Assembly: GCA_027592025.1 (NCBI GenBank)
Contig: JAQCIQ010000003.1
Location: 62,001 to 126,000, forward strand
Source: Bacteroidota bacterium
Lineage (GTDB): Bacteria; Bacteroidota; Bacteroidia; Flavobacteriales; Flavobacteriaceae
Reading direction: 5' to 3'
DNA: 64,000 bases
Part shown: in pieces, positions 53,969 through 62,010 of the stretch
Layout of the letters: every line of letters begins with the position of its first letter
Position numbering within the stretch: position 1 is the first letter of the stretch
The notes under the pieces: generated by a model
Database searches by the model: none
What the model was told of the DNA's origin: nothing
The model's input: the letters and a program-made list of their open reading frames with translations, nothing else
Made by a program: the position numbers and the translations under genes

Positions 53969-54886
53969 TTGAATTTAAAAATTGATGTTTTTGGAGGTAT
54001 AGATATTGGATCCAACGCTGTTCGTCTGTTAATTGCTCACGTGGTATCGGCCAACGACAAACTCGTTGCCATCCGTAAAGTGTCCCTAGTGCGTGTGCCA
54101 ATTCGATTGGGTTCAGACGTATTTCATGATCAAATCATATCTGACAATAACAAATCCCGGTTGATTGAAGCCATGAAGTCCTACGCCTTGTTAATGCGTC
54201 TGCACAAAGTCAGTCTTTACCGCGCTGCTGCTACTTCTGCCATGAGAGAATCGAAAAACGGAGGCACTATAGTAGATGAAATCTATCAAACTTCTGGAAT
54301 TCAAGTCAATATCATTGACGGTATGGTTGAGGCTGATATTCTAGCCAGTATGGAAATTTCTGTTGCTGTCAGCCCTTTGAAGACTTACTTGTATATTGAT
54401 GTAGGTGGAGGTAGTACTGAACTTTCCGTGATTAAACGAGGAGTAAAACTAGCTTCACAATCCTTCAGATTGGGTACACTCAGGTTAGGTAAGTCGCAAG
54501 AAGGTGAAAAGGAATGGTTGAAAGTTAAAAAATGGGTTACAGAAAACACCAAAAACTTGACTAGGGTTCATGCTATGGGATCAGGAGGAAGTATCAACAC
54601 TGTTTTTAGTCAATCTCGAAAAAAGGAAGGGAAGCCATTGACTTATAAACACTTAAAAAATTATTACGATAAGATTACAGACATGTCTTATGAAGATCGC
54701 GTAGTTCAATTGGGTTTGAAACCGGACCGTGCGGATGTTATAGAGCCTGCTCTAAAGATTTATTTGAATGCCATGAAATGGGGTCGAGCAGTGGATATTT
54801 TTGTTCCAAAAATCGGATTGGCCGATGGGATTGTAAAAAGTATTCATTTGGGAACATTGGAGGGTTATCCTGTTCCTCAGCCGTGA
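53969..54886 (+). CDS. ppx: Exopolyphosphatase, Ppx/GppA family
   Basis: About 305 residues, the short Ppx/GppA form with the ASKHA fold: GGIDIGSNAVRLLIA at the start, AATSAMRES, the DVGGGSTELSV phosphate loop and GSGGSINTV. It removes terminal phosphates from polyphosphate or pppGpp. I start at the TTG at 53969, one base after the ppk1 stop; the TTG at 53951 lies inside ppk1 and adds residues unlike the family. It overlaps convergent miaE by 10 bp. Confidence 0.92.
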   Translation: MNLKIDVFGGIDIGSNAVRLLIAHVVSANDKLVAIRKVSLVRVPIRLGSDVFHDQIISDNNKSRLIEAMKSYALLMRLHKVSLYRAAATSAMRESKNGGTIVDEIYQTSGIQVNIIDGMVEADILASMEISVAVSPLKTYLYIDVGGGSTELSVIKRGVKLASQSFRLGTLRLGKSQEGEKEWLKVKKWVTENTKNLTRVHAMGSGGSINTVFSQSRKKEGKPLTYKHLKNYYDKITDMSYEDRVVQLGLKPDRADVIEPALKIYLNAMKWGRAVDIFVPKIGLADGIVKSIHLGTLEGYPVPQP

Positions 54887-55467
54887 ATTGTTTCTTCTTT
54901 TCCAAGTCCCTCCATGACTTGAGCTTCATATTTTAATAGTGCTTCCCATTTTGCATCAACGCATTCTCGGCCACCGTAGTCTCTTGCAAACTTCAAAAAA
55001 AGTGTATAATGATTGGCTTCACTGATCATCAGTTTTTTGTAAAACACAGCCAATTCTTTGTCCTTTAAATTTTCTGACAATAGTCTAAATCGCTCACAAC
55101 TCCTCGCTTCAATCAAAGCAGCCACCAAAAGACGGTGGACCAGTTGAGTCAATCGACTACCGCCTTTAGGAAAAAAAGATCTCAGCTTTATCACATAGTC
55201 GTCTTTTCGGTCTTGGCCCAATACCCAACCTCTGGCAATAAGCAAGTCGTGAACCATCTTGAAGTGACTCATTTCTTCGGTTGCCAACGCAGTCATCTCT
55301 TGAACTAACTCGGTATATTCAGGATAAGTCACTATAAACGAAATGGCAGTGCTAGCGGCCTTTTGCTCACAAAATGCATGATCAACCAAGATATCTTCAA
55401 TATTCTTTTCTGCTATGTTCACCCATCGCGGGTCGGTAGGAAGTTTAAGGCCAAGCATGGTTTTCAT
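54877..55467 (-). CDS. miaE: tRNA-(ms2io6A)-hydroxylase MiaE-like
   Basis: A 196-residue ferritin-like di-iron protein: ILVDHAFCEQKAASTA and TEEMSHF (E, ExxH), then IEARSCERF and ISEANHYTLF (E, ExxH) supply the metal ligands. It matches MiaE, which hydroxylates the isopentenyl group of modified A37 in tRNA. The ATG lies in the ATGA overlap with dnaX, so it is translated from the dnaX mRNA. Confidence 0.92.
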   Translation of the reverse strand: MKTMLGLKLPTDPRWVNIAEKNIEDILVDHAFCEQKAASTAISFIVTYPEYTELVQEMTALATEEMSHFKMVHDLLIARGWVLGQDRKDDYVIKLRSFFPKGGSRLTQLVHRLLVAALIEARSCERFRLLSENLKDKELAVFYKKLMISEANHYTLFLKFARDYGGRECVDAKWEALLKYEAQVMEGLGKEETIHG

Positions 55468-57185
55468 AGGTCTAATTGAAAAGTTTGTCTGAGTTGTTCT
55501 AGGGCAGGATTTTTTTCTTTGAGTTTTTCAAATTTTTCGGCATCGGTATAAACAAAACTTTTGACGGTTTCCTCATTGATCTCGATAGCCAACTCTATGG
55601 TATAATTCTGAAGAGCCTGGTGAAGATATTTTAGCAGTGAACCTTGTTCACGCATTAGTTCTCTTTTGTTAGTGGTGTTAGGTAAACTCAAATGAATGGT
55701 GCAATTTTCTAGCTTGGGTTCACTAATTCCCAGAATAGATGCCAAATTATGCTGTCCACTTTCTTCTAGTTTCAAGCGGTATTTATTCCAATGTTCGAAA
55801 AGATCTTCCTCTTTAAAAGCCATTGCTGGTAGGCTCTCTGTTTGCACTTCATTGACTTCAATTCGTTTGAGTTCATGAGCCTTTTTTTTCTCAATACTCT
55901 TAATCGATAATCCAGATGGTGGTCTATTTGGATTTTTGAGGATGATTTCGGGAAGCTGTGGCACCTGTTCTTCTTTTTCGTCAGTTGTGGGCTCGGCAAC
56001 GGCATCTATTTTGGCTTCCTCAATGTAAATCGGGGGTTCAGTGGAACTTGAAGAAGCTCTTACTGCGCTAGCAGGAATTATTTCAGGAGTGCTGTTTTTT
56101 TTTTCATCACTGAAAGTGATGGAGGCAAGTTGCATGAGACAGAGTTCAACCAGAAGCCTTTGACTTTGACTGCTTTTGTATTTCAAATCACAACTGTTAG
56201 CCAAATCTATTCCTTGAAGCAATAAATCTTGATCCACCGCCTTTGACTGAGACAAATATTTTTGTTTGGTTTGTTCTCCGGCTTCAAGTAAGGTCCGAGT
56301 GGCTGTAGATTGGCAAATCAATAAGTCTCTGAAATGAGAGGCCAGTCCTCGTATAAAATGTTGTCCATCAAAACCTTGATCAAGGACCGCGTCGAAGGTC
56401 ATCAAAAGGCTTGGGATGTCATGGTTGATGATGGCGTCTGTTGTTTTGAAATATACGTCATAATCCAAGACATTGAGGTTTTCTGTCACCGCCTGAAGCG
56501 TCAGTTCTTTTCCCGAAAAACTCACGACACGATCAAAGATAGAAAGCGCATCGCGCATGGCGCCATCGGCCTTTTGAGCGATAATATGAAGGGCATCGTC
56601 ACTAGCATTTATCCCTTGATCATCCGCAACTTTTTTTAAATAATTTTTCACATCACCAACGGTGATTCGTTTGAAATCAAAGATTTGACAACGCGACAAA
56701 ATGGTTGGAATAATCTTGTGCTTTTCGGTAGTGGCCAAAATGAAAATGCAATGCTTCGGAGGTTCTTCTAAGGTTTTTAGAAAGGCATTGAAAGCGGCTT
56801 GAGAAAGCATGTGTACCTCATCAATGATATAGACTTTGTATTCACCAACTTGGGGTGGAATTCTAATTTGGTCAGTCAAATTTCTGATGTCGTCGACCGA
56901 GTTATTGGATGCAGCATCCAGTTCAAAAATATTAAATGCAAAATCTTCGTTCTCGTTGAATTCAGAAGGATCGTTTTTTCTGTTGATCATTTTGGCCAAA
57001 ATGCGGGCGCAAGTTGTTTTTCCTACTCCTCTTGGACCACAAAAAAGCAGGGCCTGTGCAAGGTGATTTTGATCGATAGCATTTTTCAGCGTGCTAGTAA
57101 TTGCCGATTGGCCCACCACGTCCTCGAACACTTGAGGGCGGTATTTTAAGGCAGAAACAACAAATCGGGTAGATTGATCACTCAT
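55464..57185 (-). CDS. dnaX: DNA polymerase III subunit tau/gamma
   Basis: A 573-residue clamp loader. AAA+ domain with YRPQVFEDVVGQ, Walker A GPRGVGKTT, DEVHMLSQ and the arginine region after LATTEKHKIIPTILSRC; domain III (collar) ends near residue 357 (LLVELCLMQLASI). A low-complexity linker and a tau-type C-terminus follow. A run of ten A at residues 361-364 lies exactly between domain III and the linker. I start at 57185 (MSDQSTRFVV); the longer frame runs back over the divergent rnpB gene. miaE overlaps downstream. Confidence 0.95.
   Translation of the reverse strand: MSDQSTRFVVSALKYRPQVFEDVVGQSAITSTLKNAIDQNHLAQALLFCGPRGVGKTTCARILAKMINRKNDPSEFNENEDFAFNIFELDAASNNSVDDIRNLTDQIRIPPQVGEYKVYIIDEVHMLSQAAFNAFLKTLEEPPKHCIFILATTEKHKIIPTILSRCQIFDFKRITVGDVKNYLKKVADDQGINASDDALHIIAQKADGAMRDALSIFDRVVSFSGKELTLQAVTENLNVLDYDVYFKTTDAIINHDIPSLLMTFDAVLDQGFDGQHFIRGLASHFRDLLICQSTATRTLLEAGEQTKQKYLSQSKAVDQDLLLQGIDLANSCDLKYKSSQSQRLLVELCLMQLASITFSDEKKNSTPEIIPASAVRASSSSTEPPIYIEEAKIDAVAEPTTDEKEEQVPQLPEIILKNPNRPPSGLSIKSIEKKKAHELKRIEVNEVQTESLPAMAFKEEDLFEHWNKYRLKLEESGQHNLASILGISEPKLENCTIHLSLPNTTNKRELMREQGSLLKYLHQALQNYTIELAIEINEETVKSFVYTDAEKFEKLKEKNPALEQLRQTFQLDL
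56095..56105 (-). promoter_or_regulatory. A10 slippage/frameshift site in dnaX
   Basis: On the coding strand, G followed by ten A and a C gives codons GAA AAA AAA AAC (residues 361-364) and contains the -1 slippery heptamer A AAA AAC. One base gained (or a -1 shift) leads to KQHS and TGA; one base lost leads to TALLK and TAA. Both yield a gamma-like protein of about 367-370 residues that ends right after domain III. Confidence 0.6.
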
Positions 57186-57209
57186 AGCATTACTAGACAG
57201 ACTTAAAAA

Positions 57210-57217
57210 CAAATTTA
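57210..57217 (-). promoter_or_regulatory. -7 promoter element TAAATTTG for dnaX
   Basis: Perfect TAnnTTTG on the minus strand, about 25 bp before the dnaX ATG at 57185; it excludes the longer in-frame start at 57359. Confidence 0.6.
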
Positions 57218-57281
57218 GCCAAACGGATTTGATTAGGAAAGGCACTACCGAGCAATTGTGAGTACTTATTAACATTTTGAC

Positions 57282-57289
57282 TACTTTTG
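57282..57289 (+). promoter_or_regulatory. -7 promoter element TACTTTTG for rnpB
   Basis: Perfect TAnnTTTG, four bases before the first base of helix P1. It calibrates the distance from -7 element to transcript start in this genome. A TTG at 57256-57258 is 23 bp upstream. Confidence 0.7.
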
Positions 57290-57293
57290 CGCT

Positions 57294-57600
57294 AAAGCAG
57301 ACCGCCTTATCGCTGCTCAGTGATGAGTAGAGGAAAGTCCGAACACCATAGTGCAGCATAGTGGCTAACGGCCACCGATCGCGAGGTCAGGAAAAGTGCA
57401 ACAGAAAGGATGTACAGGTAATGCTGTAGTGAAATCAGGTAAACTCTATGCGGTGCAATGCCATGTATACCGGTGTTTGAGTGCTGCACGCACGATATCG
57501 GAGGGTAGGCAGCTAAAGTGTCATGGCAACATGACACTCAGATAAATGATAAGGGTTTCATGAATTTGAAATACAGAATTCGGCTTACAGGTCTGCTTTT
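57294..57600 (+). ncRNA. rnpB: RNase P RNA
   Basis: Bacterial type-A RNase P RNA, the catalytic subunit that matures tRNA 5' ends. Helix P1 is formed by AAAGCAGACC at the 5' end and GGTCTGCTTT at the 3' end. Conserved regions are present: GAGGAAAGTCCGAACACCA near 57330, GGTAAACTC near 57438, and AGATAAATGATAAGG with ACAGAATTCGGCTTAC near the 3' end. At about 307 nt it is on the short side. The T-run that ends it runs into the last codons of convergent rsmD. Confidence 0.95.
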
Positions 57601-57602
57601 TT

Positions 57603-58139
57603 TTATTGCCCAAAAAAACTAAACACAGAATTGCCGTACGAGCGTTTGTTTTCAAAACAGCTGTGTTGGCTCAAGTCGGTATGCTTACTGTGTTCTATTA
57701 CCAAAACGCCATCAGACTTTAACAAACTTCGTTTCATCACTACATCGGCAATGGTCAATAGTTGATCGACTGTGAAGTCATAGGGCGGGTCTGCAAAAAT
57801 CAGATCAAAAGTACGCGTTTCGCGTTCCAAAAATCTTTGTACTTCCGAGGTTTTGACAGCAATATCGAAGCCAAAGGCTTCGGCTGTTCTGGCAATAAAT
57901 GCTACGCATGCCGGCGTATGGTCAATAGCTACAACTTCCTCAACACCTCTTGATGCCAGTTCGAAACTGATATTGCCAGTGCCAGAAAACAAGTCTAAAG
58001 CATTGATGCTGTCAAAATCAAAACGGTTGGCGAGAATATTGAACAGGCCTTCTTTGGCTATATCTGTGGTGGGGCGGACGGGCAATTTTTTTGGTGCTTG
58101 AATCCTTCGACCCTTATGACTTCCTGAGATGATCCGCAT
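57603..58139 (-). CDS. rsmD: 16S rRNA (guanine-966-N2)-methyltransferase RsmD
   Basis: A 178-residue methyltransferase: the start MRIISGSHKGRRIQAP, RPTTDIAKEGLFNIL, SAM loop DLFSGTGNIS and the catalytic ADPPYDF motif. It methylates G966 of 16S rRNA. Its ATG shares one base with the DUF3822 stop (TAATG), so the two are coupled. Its stop lies only 2 bp beyond the rnpB end on the other strand. Confidence 0.95.
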   Translation of the reverse strand: MRIISGSHKGRRIQAPKKLPVRPTTDIAKEGLFNILANRFDFDSINALDLFSGTGNISFELASRGVEEVVAIDHTPACVAFIARTAEAFGFDIAVKTSEVQRFLERETRTFDLIFADPPYDFTVDQLLTIADVVMKRSLLKSDGVLVIEHSKHTDLSQHSCFENKRSYGNSVFSFFGQ

Positions 58140-58903
58140 TAGAAACTATTCAATGCTACAAAGTTTTTTTTGAGATTGATTAAATTGGTCTCAACCTTAG
58201 GTTTAAGCAAATTGGTGTGTCTGATGTACTTGTAGGCTTCCTTGTAACAGGGACTCATTTCGTCTACCTTGCCGAACAGTTCGCAGGTCACTTTTTCTGG
58301 ATCTAGGCCCAATTGCTCAACCAAAAATAACAAGTAGAACAGGAAATCGTGAGGTGTTTGATGATTGAATCTGTTGTAGCAAATTAACTGATCTCCTTTA
58401 AAACAAATTGCATCAAAATATTTCTCTTGGATGTGCAGTCTCAATACTTTTTCATCATCGTTAGCGGAGAGGGATTGTAATCGCTGCAACAATATCGAAG
58501 ATTGGTGATGATACTCAAAACTGCCAAAATGCTCATAGACATAGTTATTGATGTTTACAAAAGGCACAAAAACAACTGCACAATTGAGATTATTAAGCTC
58601 GTCGTAGGCCACAAAGTCATCTGGTAAGAGCGCCACATTGAATTTTAAATAATCGCCCAATTTTTCTGGGTCTAATATTTCTAAAGGGACAATACTTGAC
58701 AACGCATTGTCATGAATGACACGAACCGAATCGAATTCGGTTTGCAAGGCTGGATTAGATTCGAAGGCGTTTATCAAGTCCTTGAGTAAACTCTCAGGAC
58801 TATTATTGTCCAAAGTAGGGTGTTCGATGTAGTGCTCAAAGGAGTTGCTCGCTGTGTCTTTGACACAAAAAGAAAGTCCACTCAAACCCGTTTGAATGGA
58901 CAA
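58139..58903 (-). CDS. DUF3822 family protein
   Basis: A 254-residue protein of DUF3822, a Bacteroidota family usually found beside rsmD. The fold probably resembles an actin-like ATPase of the ASKHA kind (GLSGLSFCVKD at the start, LQRLQSL and FKGDQLICYNRF later), but catalytic residues are not evident, so this is only a guess. It is coupled to rsmD and follows the membrane protein gene by 28 bp. Confidence 0.88.
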   Translation of the reverse strand: MSIQTGLSGLSFCVKDTASNSFEHYIEHPTLDNNSPESLLKDLINAFESNPALQTEFDSVRVIHDNALSSIVPLEILDPEKLGDYLKFNVALLPDDFVAYDELNNLNCAVVFVPFVNINNYVYEHFGSFEYHHQSSILLQRLQSLSANDDEKVLRLHIQEKYFDAICFKGDQLICYNRFNHQTPHDFLFYLLFLVEQLGLDPEKVTCELFGKVDEMSPCYKEAYKYIRHTNLLKPKVETNLINLKKNFVALNSF

Positions 58904-58931
58904 TGCTAAATTTGTAATATTTGGGTTTGAA

Positions 58932-59669
58932 TTACTCGTTGGAATAGTTTTTTGGCCAGTTGCCGTTAGTATTTACTTCTTCCATAGATCCTACTCGGAG
59001 GGCATCGCCATTGACACCATCAACAGAAACTACATTCTCCTCCATTTTAATCAAGTTCGGATCTTCTCCGAAAAGAATGTATTTCTTTAACACCTTAGCT
59101 TCAAAAACTGGAATATTAACGCCGTTTTGATCGATTGTGCCTGCTGTCATTTCGAACAAAGTGACTGGTTTTCCGACTGGAACGTTCATCATAGTTTTAT
59201 AACGAGTGTCTGTTCCGAAAAGCGAGTCGCGCACAGAAACATAACCAAGCGTATCTACAACCACAATTTCCTTGGTAGTTTCGACGCCACCAAAACGTCT
59301 TGTCATTTCTTGATCTATTACTGTTACAGTTCTGCGTTGGGTTATGGTGAATCTTTCGGTTTCTACAAACTCTATCAGCTTAGCAAAGTCCTTTTGAAAA
59401 GTTCCTTTAACAGATCTGTGAGCCAATTGCGCATCCCGTATATCAATCAAACTATTGATTACCTTTTTATAGGCAATTTGTTTTCTCTGATTGAATTGGA
59501 TTTCACCGTAAACCGACATAAACGTCTGATAGGCCAAAAATCCAATCAAGGCGTAAAGAACGATGAGAATGTATTTTCTAAAAGCATCAGGTACAAACTT
59601 GTCGATTAACCACACCACACCAACAGTTACGGCAACTAGAGCGAAAACGACTAATAAAAGATTCAGCAT
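58932..59669 (-). CDS. Conserved membrane protein of unknown function
   Basis: A 245-residue protein with two membrane segments near the N-terminus (about 1-22 and 33-52), then an extracytoplasmic part with a helical segment (KKVINSLIDIRDAQLAHRSV) and beta-rich C-terminus. The segment around INSLIDIRDAQLAHRSVKG is common in Bacteroidota genes beside DUF3822; no function is known. A -7 element TAGATTTG lies at 59705-59712. It is divergent from the helicase gene. Confidence 0.82.
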   Translation of the reverse strand: MLNLLLVVFALVAVTVGVVWLIDKFVPDAFRKYILIVLYALIGFLAYQTFMSVYGEIQFNQRKQIAYKKVINSLIDIRDAQLAHRSVKGTFQKDFAKLIEFVETERFTITQRRTVTVIDQEMTRRFGGVETTKEIVVVDTLGYVSVRDSLFGTDTRYKTMMNVPVGKPVTLFEMTAGTIDQNGVNIPVFEAKVLKKYILFGEDPNLIKMEENVVSVDGVNGDALRVGSMEEVNTNGNWPKNYSNE

Positions 59670-59704
59670 AATTTGTTTTTAAATTATTTATTCAGGACCG
59701 AAAA

Positions 59705-59712
59705 CAAATCTA
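59705..59712 (-). promoter_or_regulatory. -7 promoter element TAGATTTG for the membrane protein operon
   Basis: Perfect TAnnTTTG on the minus strand, about 36 bp before the ATG; it probably drives the membrane protein, DUF3822 and rsmD genes. Confidence 0.5.
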
Positions 59713-59758
59713 CAATTTTTTTTTAATCGTAAAAGACTGTGCGCCGAAAATTCCTATA

Positions 59759-59766
59759 TATCTTTG
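59759..59766 (+). promoter_or_regulatory. -7 promoter element TATCTTTG for the helicase gene
   Basis: Perfect TAnnTTTG, 15 bp before the ATG at 59781; it supports that start over the in-frame one at 59739. Confidence 0.6.
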
Positions 59767-59780
59767 AACAGAATCTCAAT

Positions 59781-61241
59781 ATGGCTCCCATAACTACATC
59801 TAAAGCTTTTTATCAGATACTCTCTGAGAAATTTCCTCATGATTTGACTGAAGAACAATCATTGGTTATGAGTCAATTGACAGACTTTATCATGTTGCCT
59901 TCAGGTTCTGAAATTTTCATTTTACGTGGGCACGCAGGAACTGGTAAAACCTCAATAATCAGCACTTTGGTTTCGAATATATGGCATGTTCAGAAAAAAG
60001 CTATCCTTTTGGCACCAACCGGACGAGCAGCTAAAGTCATTTCTAATTACTCGGGAATGGAGGCTTCTACCATTCATCGATTCATTTATTTCCCTAGAAC
60101 CGATAAAGGAGGTGGGATTAAGTTCGTTTTGCAACCCAATAAAAACAGAAAAACCATATTTTTTGTTGACGAATCTTCCATGATATCGGATGGTTCCAAT
60201 GAATTTACTGGAGATGGCAGTTCTTTGCTCGACGATTTGATACAATTTGTTTTTAGCGGACATCAATGCAAATTGGTTTTCATTGGAGACACCGCCCAAC
60301 TGCCTCCTGTTAAACTGGATCTTAGCCCTGCCCTTGAGTCCTTGTATTTTGAGACAAATTACGATAAACAAGTTCGTTCGGTCGATTTGACCCAGGTGAT
60401 GCGACAGCAATTAGAATCAGGTATTTTGTACAATGCCACCGAAGTGAGAAGGGAAATCCAAAACGATGGATCGGGACAAATTAAAATGTTGCTCAAGGGA
60501 TTCAAAGACATCATCAGACTAGAAGACGGCAATGATGTTTTGGATGCCCTCAACGATTCTTACAGTAACGTTGGCAATGAAAACACTGCAATTATTGTGA
60601 GGTCAAATAAGAGAGCAAATCTCTACAACCAACAAATTAGAACAAGGATATTGTTTAACGAGGCGCAGTTGTCGGTCGGCGACTATTTGATGGTGGTAAA
60701 AAACAACTATTTTTGGGTAAAGCCCGAAACTGAAGCAGCTTTCATTGCAAATGGAGATACCATTGAGGTTTTGGAAATTTACAAGTTTGAATCGTTTTAT
60801 GGTTTTGATTTTGCCCGTGTCAAGGTGCGTTTGGTCGATTACCCAAAAATGAAACCTTTCGAAACAGTGCTGCTTCTCAATACCATATCCTCAGAAACGC
60901 CAGCCTTGACTTATGAAGAGAATAACCAACTCTACAATGCTGTTAAGGAAGATTACGTTGGAGAATCGTCTAATTACAAGCGATTTTTGAAAATCAAGCA
61001 AAACCCCCACTTCAACGCACTTCAGGTTAAGTTTTCTTATGCCATGACTTGCCACAAGTCTCAAGGAGGGCAATGGCATACAGTTTTCATAGAACAGCCC
61101 TACTTACCCGAAGGGCCAGATTTGAATTATTACCGTTGGTTGTATACCGCCATGACTAGGGCGCAAAATCGTCTGTATCTCTTGGGTTTTGACTCTAATT
61201 ATTTCGATGATGAAGTTGGTCTAGAAAAACGAAATTATTAG
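59781..61241 (+). CDS. RecD-like ATP-dependent DNA helicase
   Basis: About 486 residues of superfamily 1B. Walker A GHAGTGKTS, motif II DESSMISD, motif III IGDTAQLPPVK, motif V CHKSQGGQW and motif VI YTAMTRAQNRLYLL are all present. It lacks the N-terminal domains of RecD2 and is the short form common in Bacteroidota. It probably acts in DNA repair. A kdsB promoter follows within 10 bp, so it seems to be a single-gene unit. Confidence 0.9.
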   Translation: MAPITTSKAFYQILSEKFPHDLTEEQSLVMSQLTDFIMLPSGSEIFILRGHAGTGKTSIISTLVSNIWHVQKKAILLAPTGRAAKVISNYSGMEASTIHRFIYFPRTDKGGGIKFVLQPNKNRKTIFFVDESSMISDGSNEFTGDGSSLLDDLIQFVFSGHQCKLVFIGDTAQLPPVKLDLSPALESLYFETNYDKQVRSVDLTQVMRQQLESGILYNATEVRREIQNDGSGQIKMLLKGFKDIIRLEDGNDVLDALNDSYSNVGNENTAIIVRSNKRANLYNQQIRTRILFNEAQLSVGDYLMVVKNNYFWVKPETEAAFIANGDTIEVLEIYKFESFYGFDFARVKVRLVDYPKMKPFETVLLLNTISSETPALTYEENNQLYNAVKEDYVGESSNYKRFLKIKQNPHFNALQVKFSYAMTCHKSQGGQWHTVFIEQPYLPEGPDLNYYRWLYTAMTRAQNRLYLLGFDSNYFDDEVGLEKRNY

Positions 61242-61243
61242 CT

Positions 61244-61251
61244 TATTTTTG
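61244..61251 (+). promoter_or_regulatory. -7 promoter element TATTTTTG for kdsB
   Basis: Perfect TAnnTTTG, 15 bp before the kdsB ATG at 61267; the alternative TTG at 61249 lies inside it. Confidence 0.6.
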
Positions 61252-61266
61252 ATTTTTAACGCTACG

Positions 61267-62010
61267 ATGAAAATAATTGCAATGATTCCAGCCCGATACG
61301 AGGCATCTCGTTTTCCGGGAAAATTAATGAAGACTTTAGGCGACGCTCCAGTGATTGTTCAAACTTACAGGGCAACACTTCAAACCCAACTTTTCGACGA
61401 CGTTTTTGTGGTAACGGACAGTGAACTTATTTTTGACACTATTGTCGCTGCGGGTGGCAAGGCTTTGATGAGTAGATTGGACCACCAATCAGGAAGCGAC
61501 CGTATTGCCGAGGCCGTTCATGATATGGATGTCGATTTGATTGTCAATGTCCAAGGAGACGAGCCTTTTGCCGAGAAAAGGAGTTTAGAAAAATTGATAG
61601 CCTCATTCAATACAGATTTTAAAAAGGAAATTGATTTGGCTTCATTAATGGTAAAAATAACCGATCCTAAAGAAATTCAAAATCCAAATACGGTTAAAGT
61701 AATTACTGATCAAAGAGGCTTAGCGATTTATTTCTCTAGGCATGCCATTCCGTTTTCACGAGATAATTCTGATGAAACTCAATTTTTTAAACATAAAGGC
61801 GTTTATGCCTTTAGGAAACAAGCTCTACTGGATTTTCAAAAACTAGAGCCGCAAATGTTAGAATTGTCTGAGAAAATTGAATGTTTGAGATTTTTAGAAC
61901 ACGGTAGAAAAATCCAAATGGTAGAGACTGATGTACTAGGGATTGAAATTGATACCCCCGAAGATCTTGAAGAAGCTCAGAAGGTTTGGAATTCAAATAA
62001 ACTGTCTTGA
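61267..62010 (+). CDS. kdsB: CMP-Kdo synthetase (3-deoxy-manno-octulosonate cytidylyltransferase)
   Basis: A 247-residue KdsB: IPARYEASRFPGKLM at the start, LDHQSGSDRIAEA, VQGDEPFA, the YFSRHAIPFSRD segment and the end EIDTPEDLE. It activates Kdo, or 8-amino-Kdo in some bacteria, with CTP for LPS core synthesis. The TGA stop overlaps the ATG of the kdnB-like gene, so the two are coupled; this neighbour suggests that the substrate may be the 8-amino sugar. Confidence 0.95.
   Translation: MKIIAMIPARYEASRFPGKLMKTLGDAPVIVQTYRATLQTQLFDDVFVVTDSELIFDTIVAAGGKALMSRLDHQSGSDRIAEAVHDMDVDLIVNVQGDEPFAEKRSLEKLIASFNTDFKKEIDLASLMVKITDPKEIQNPNTVKVITDQRGLAIYFSRHAIPFSRDNSDETQFFKHKGVYAFRKQALLDFQKLEPQMLELSEKIECLRFLEHGRKIQMVETDVLGIEIDTPEDLEEAQKVWNSNKLS

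Noticed and set aside
57186-57359. 58-codon N-terminal extension of DnaX
   Set aside because: It runs antisense through rnpB and upstream of the dnaX promoter; family proteins start at MSDQ-like sequence.
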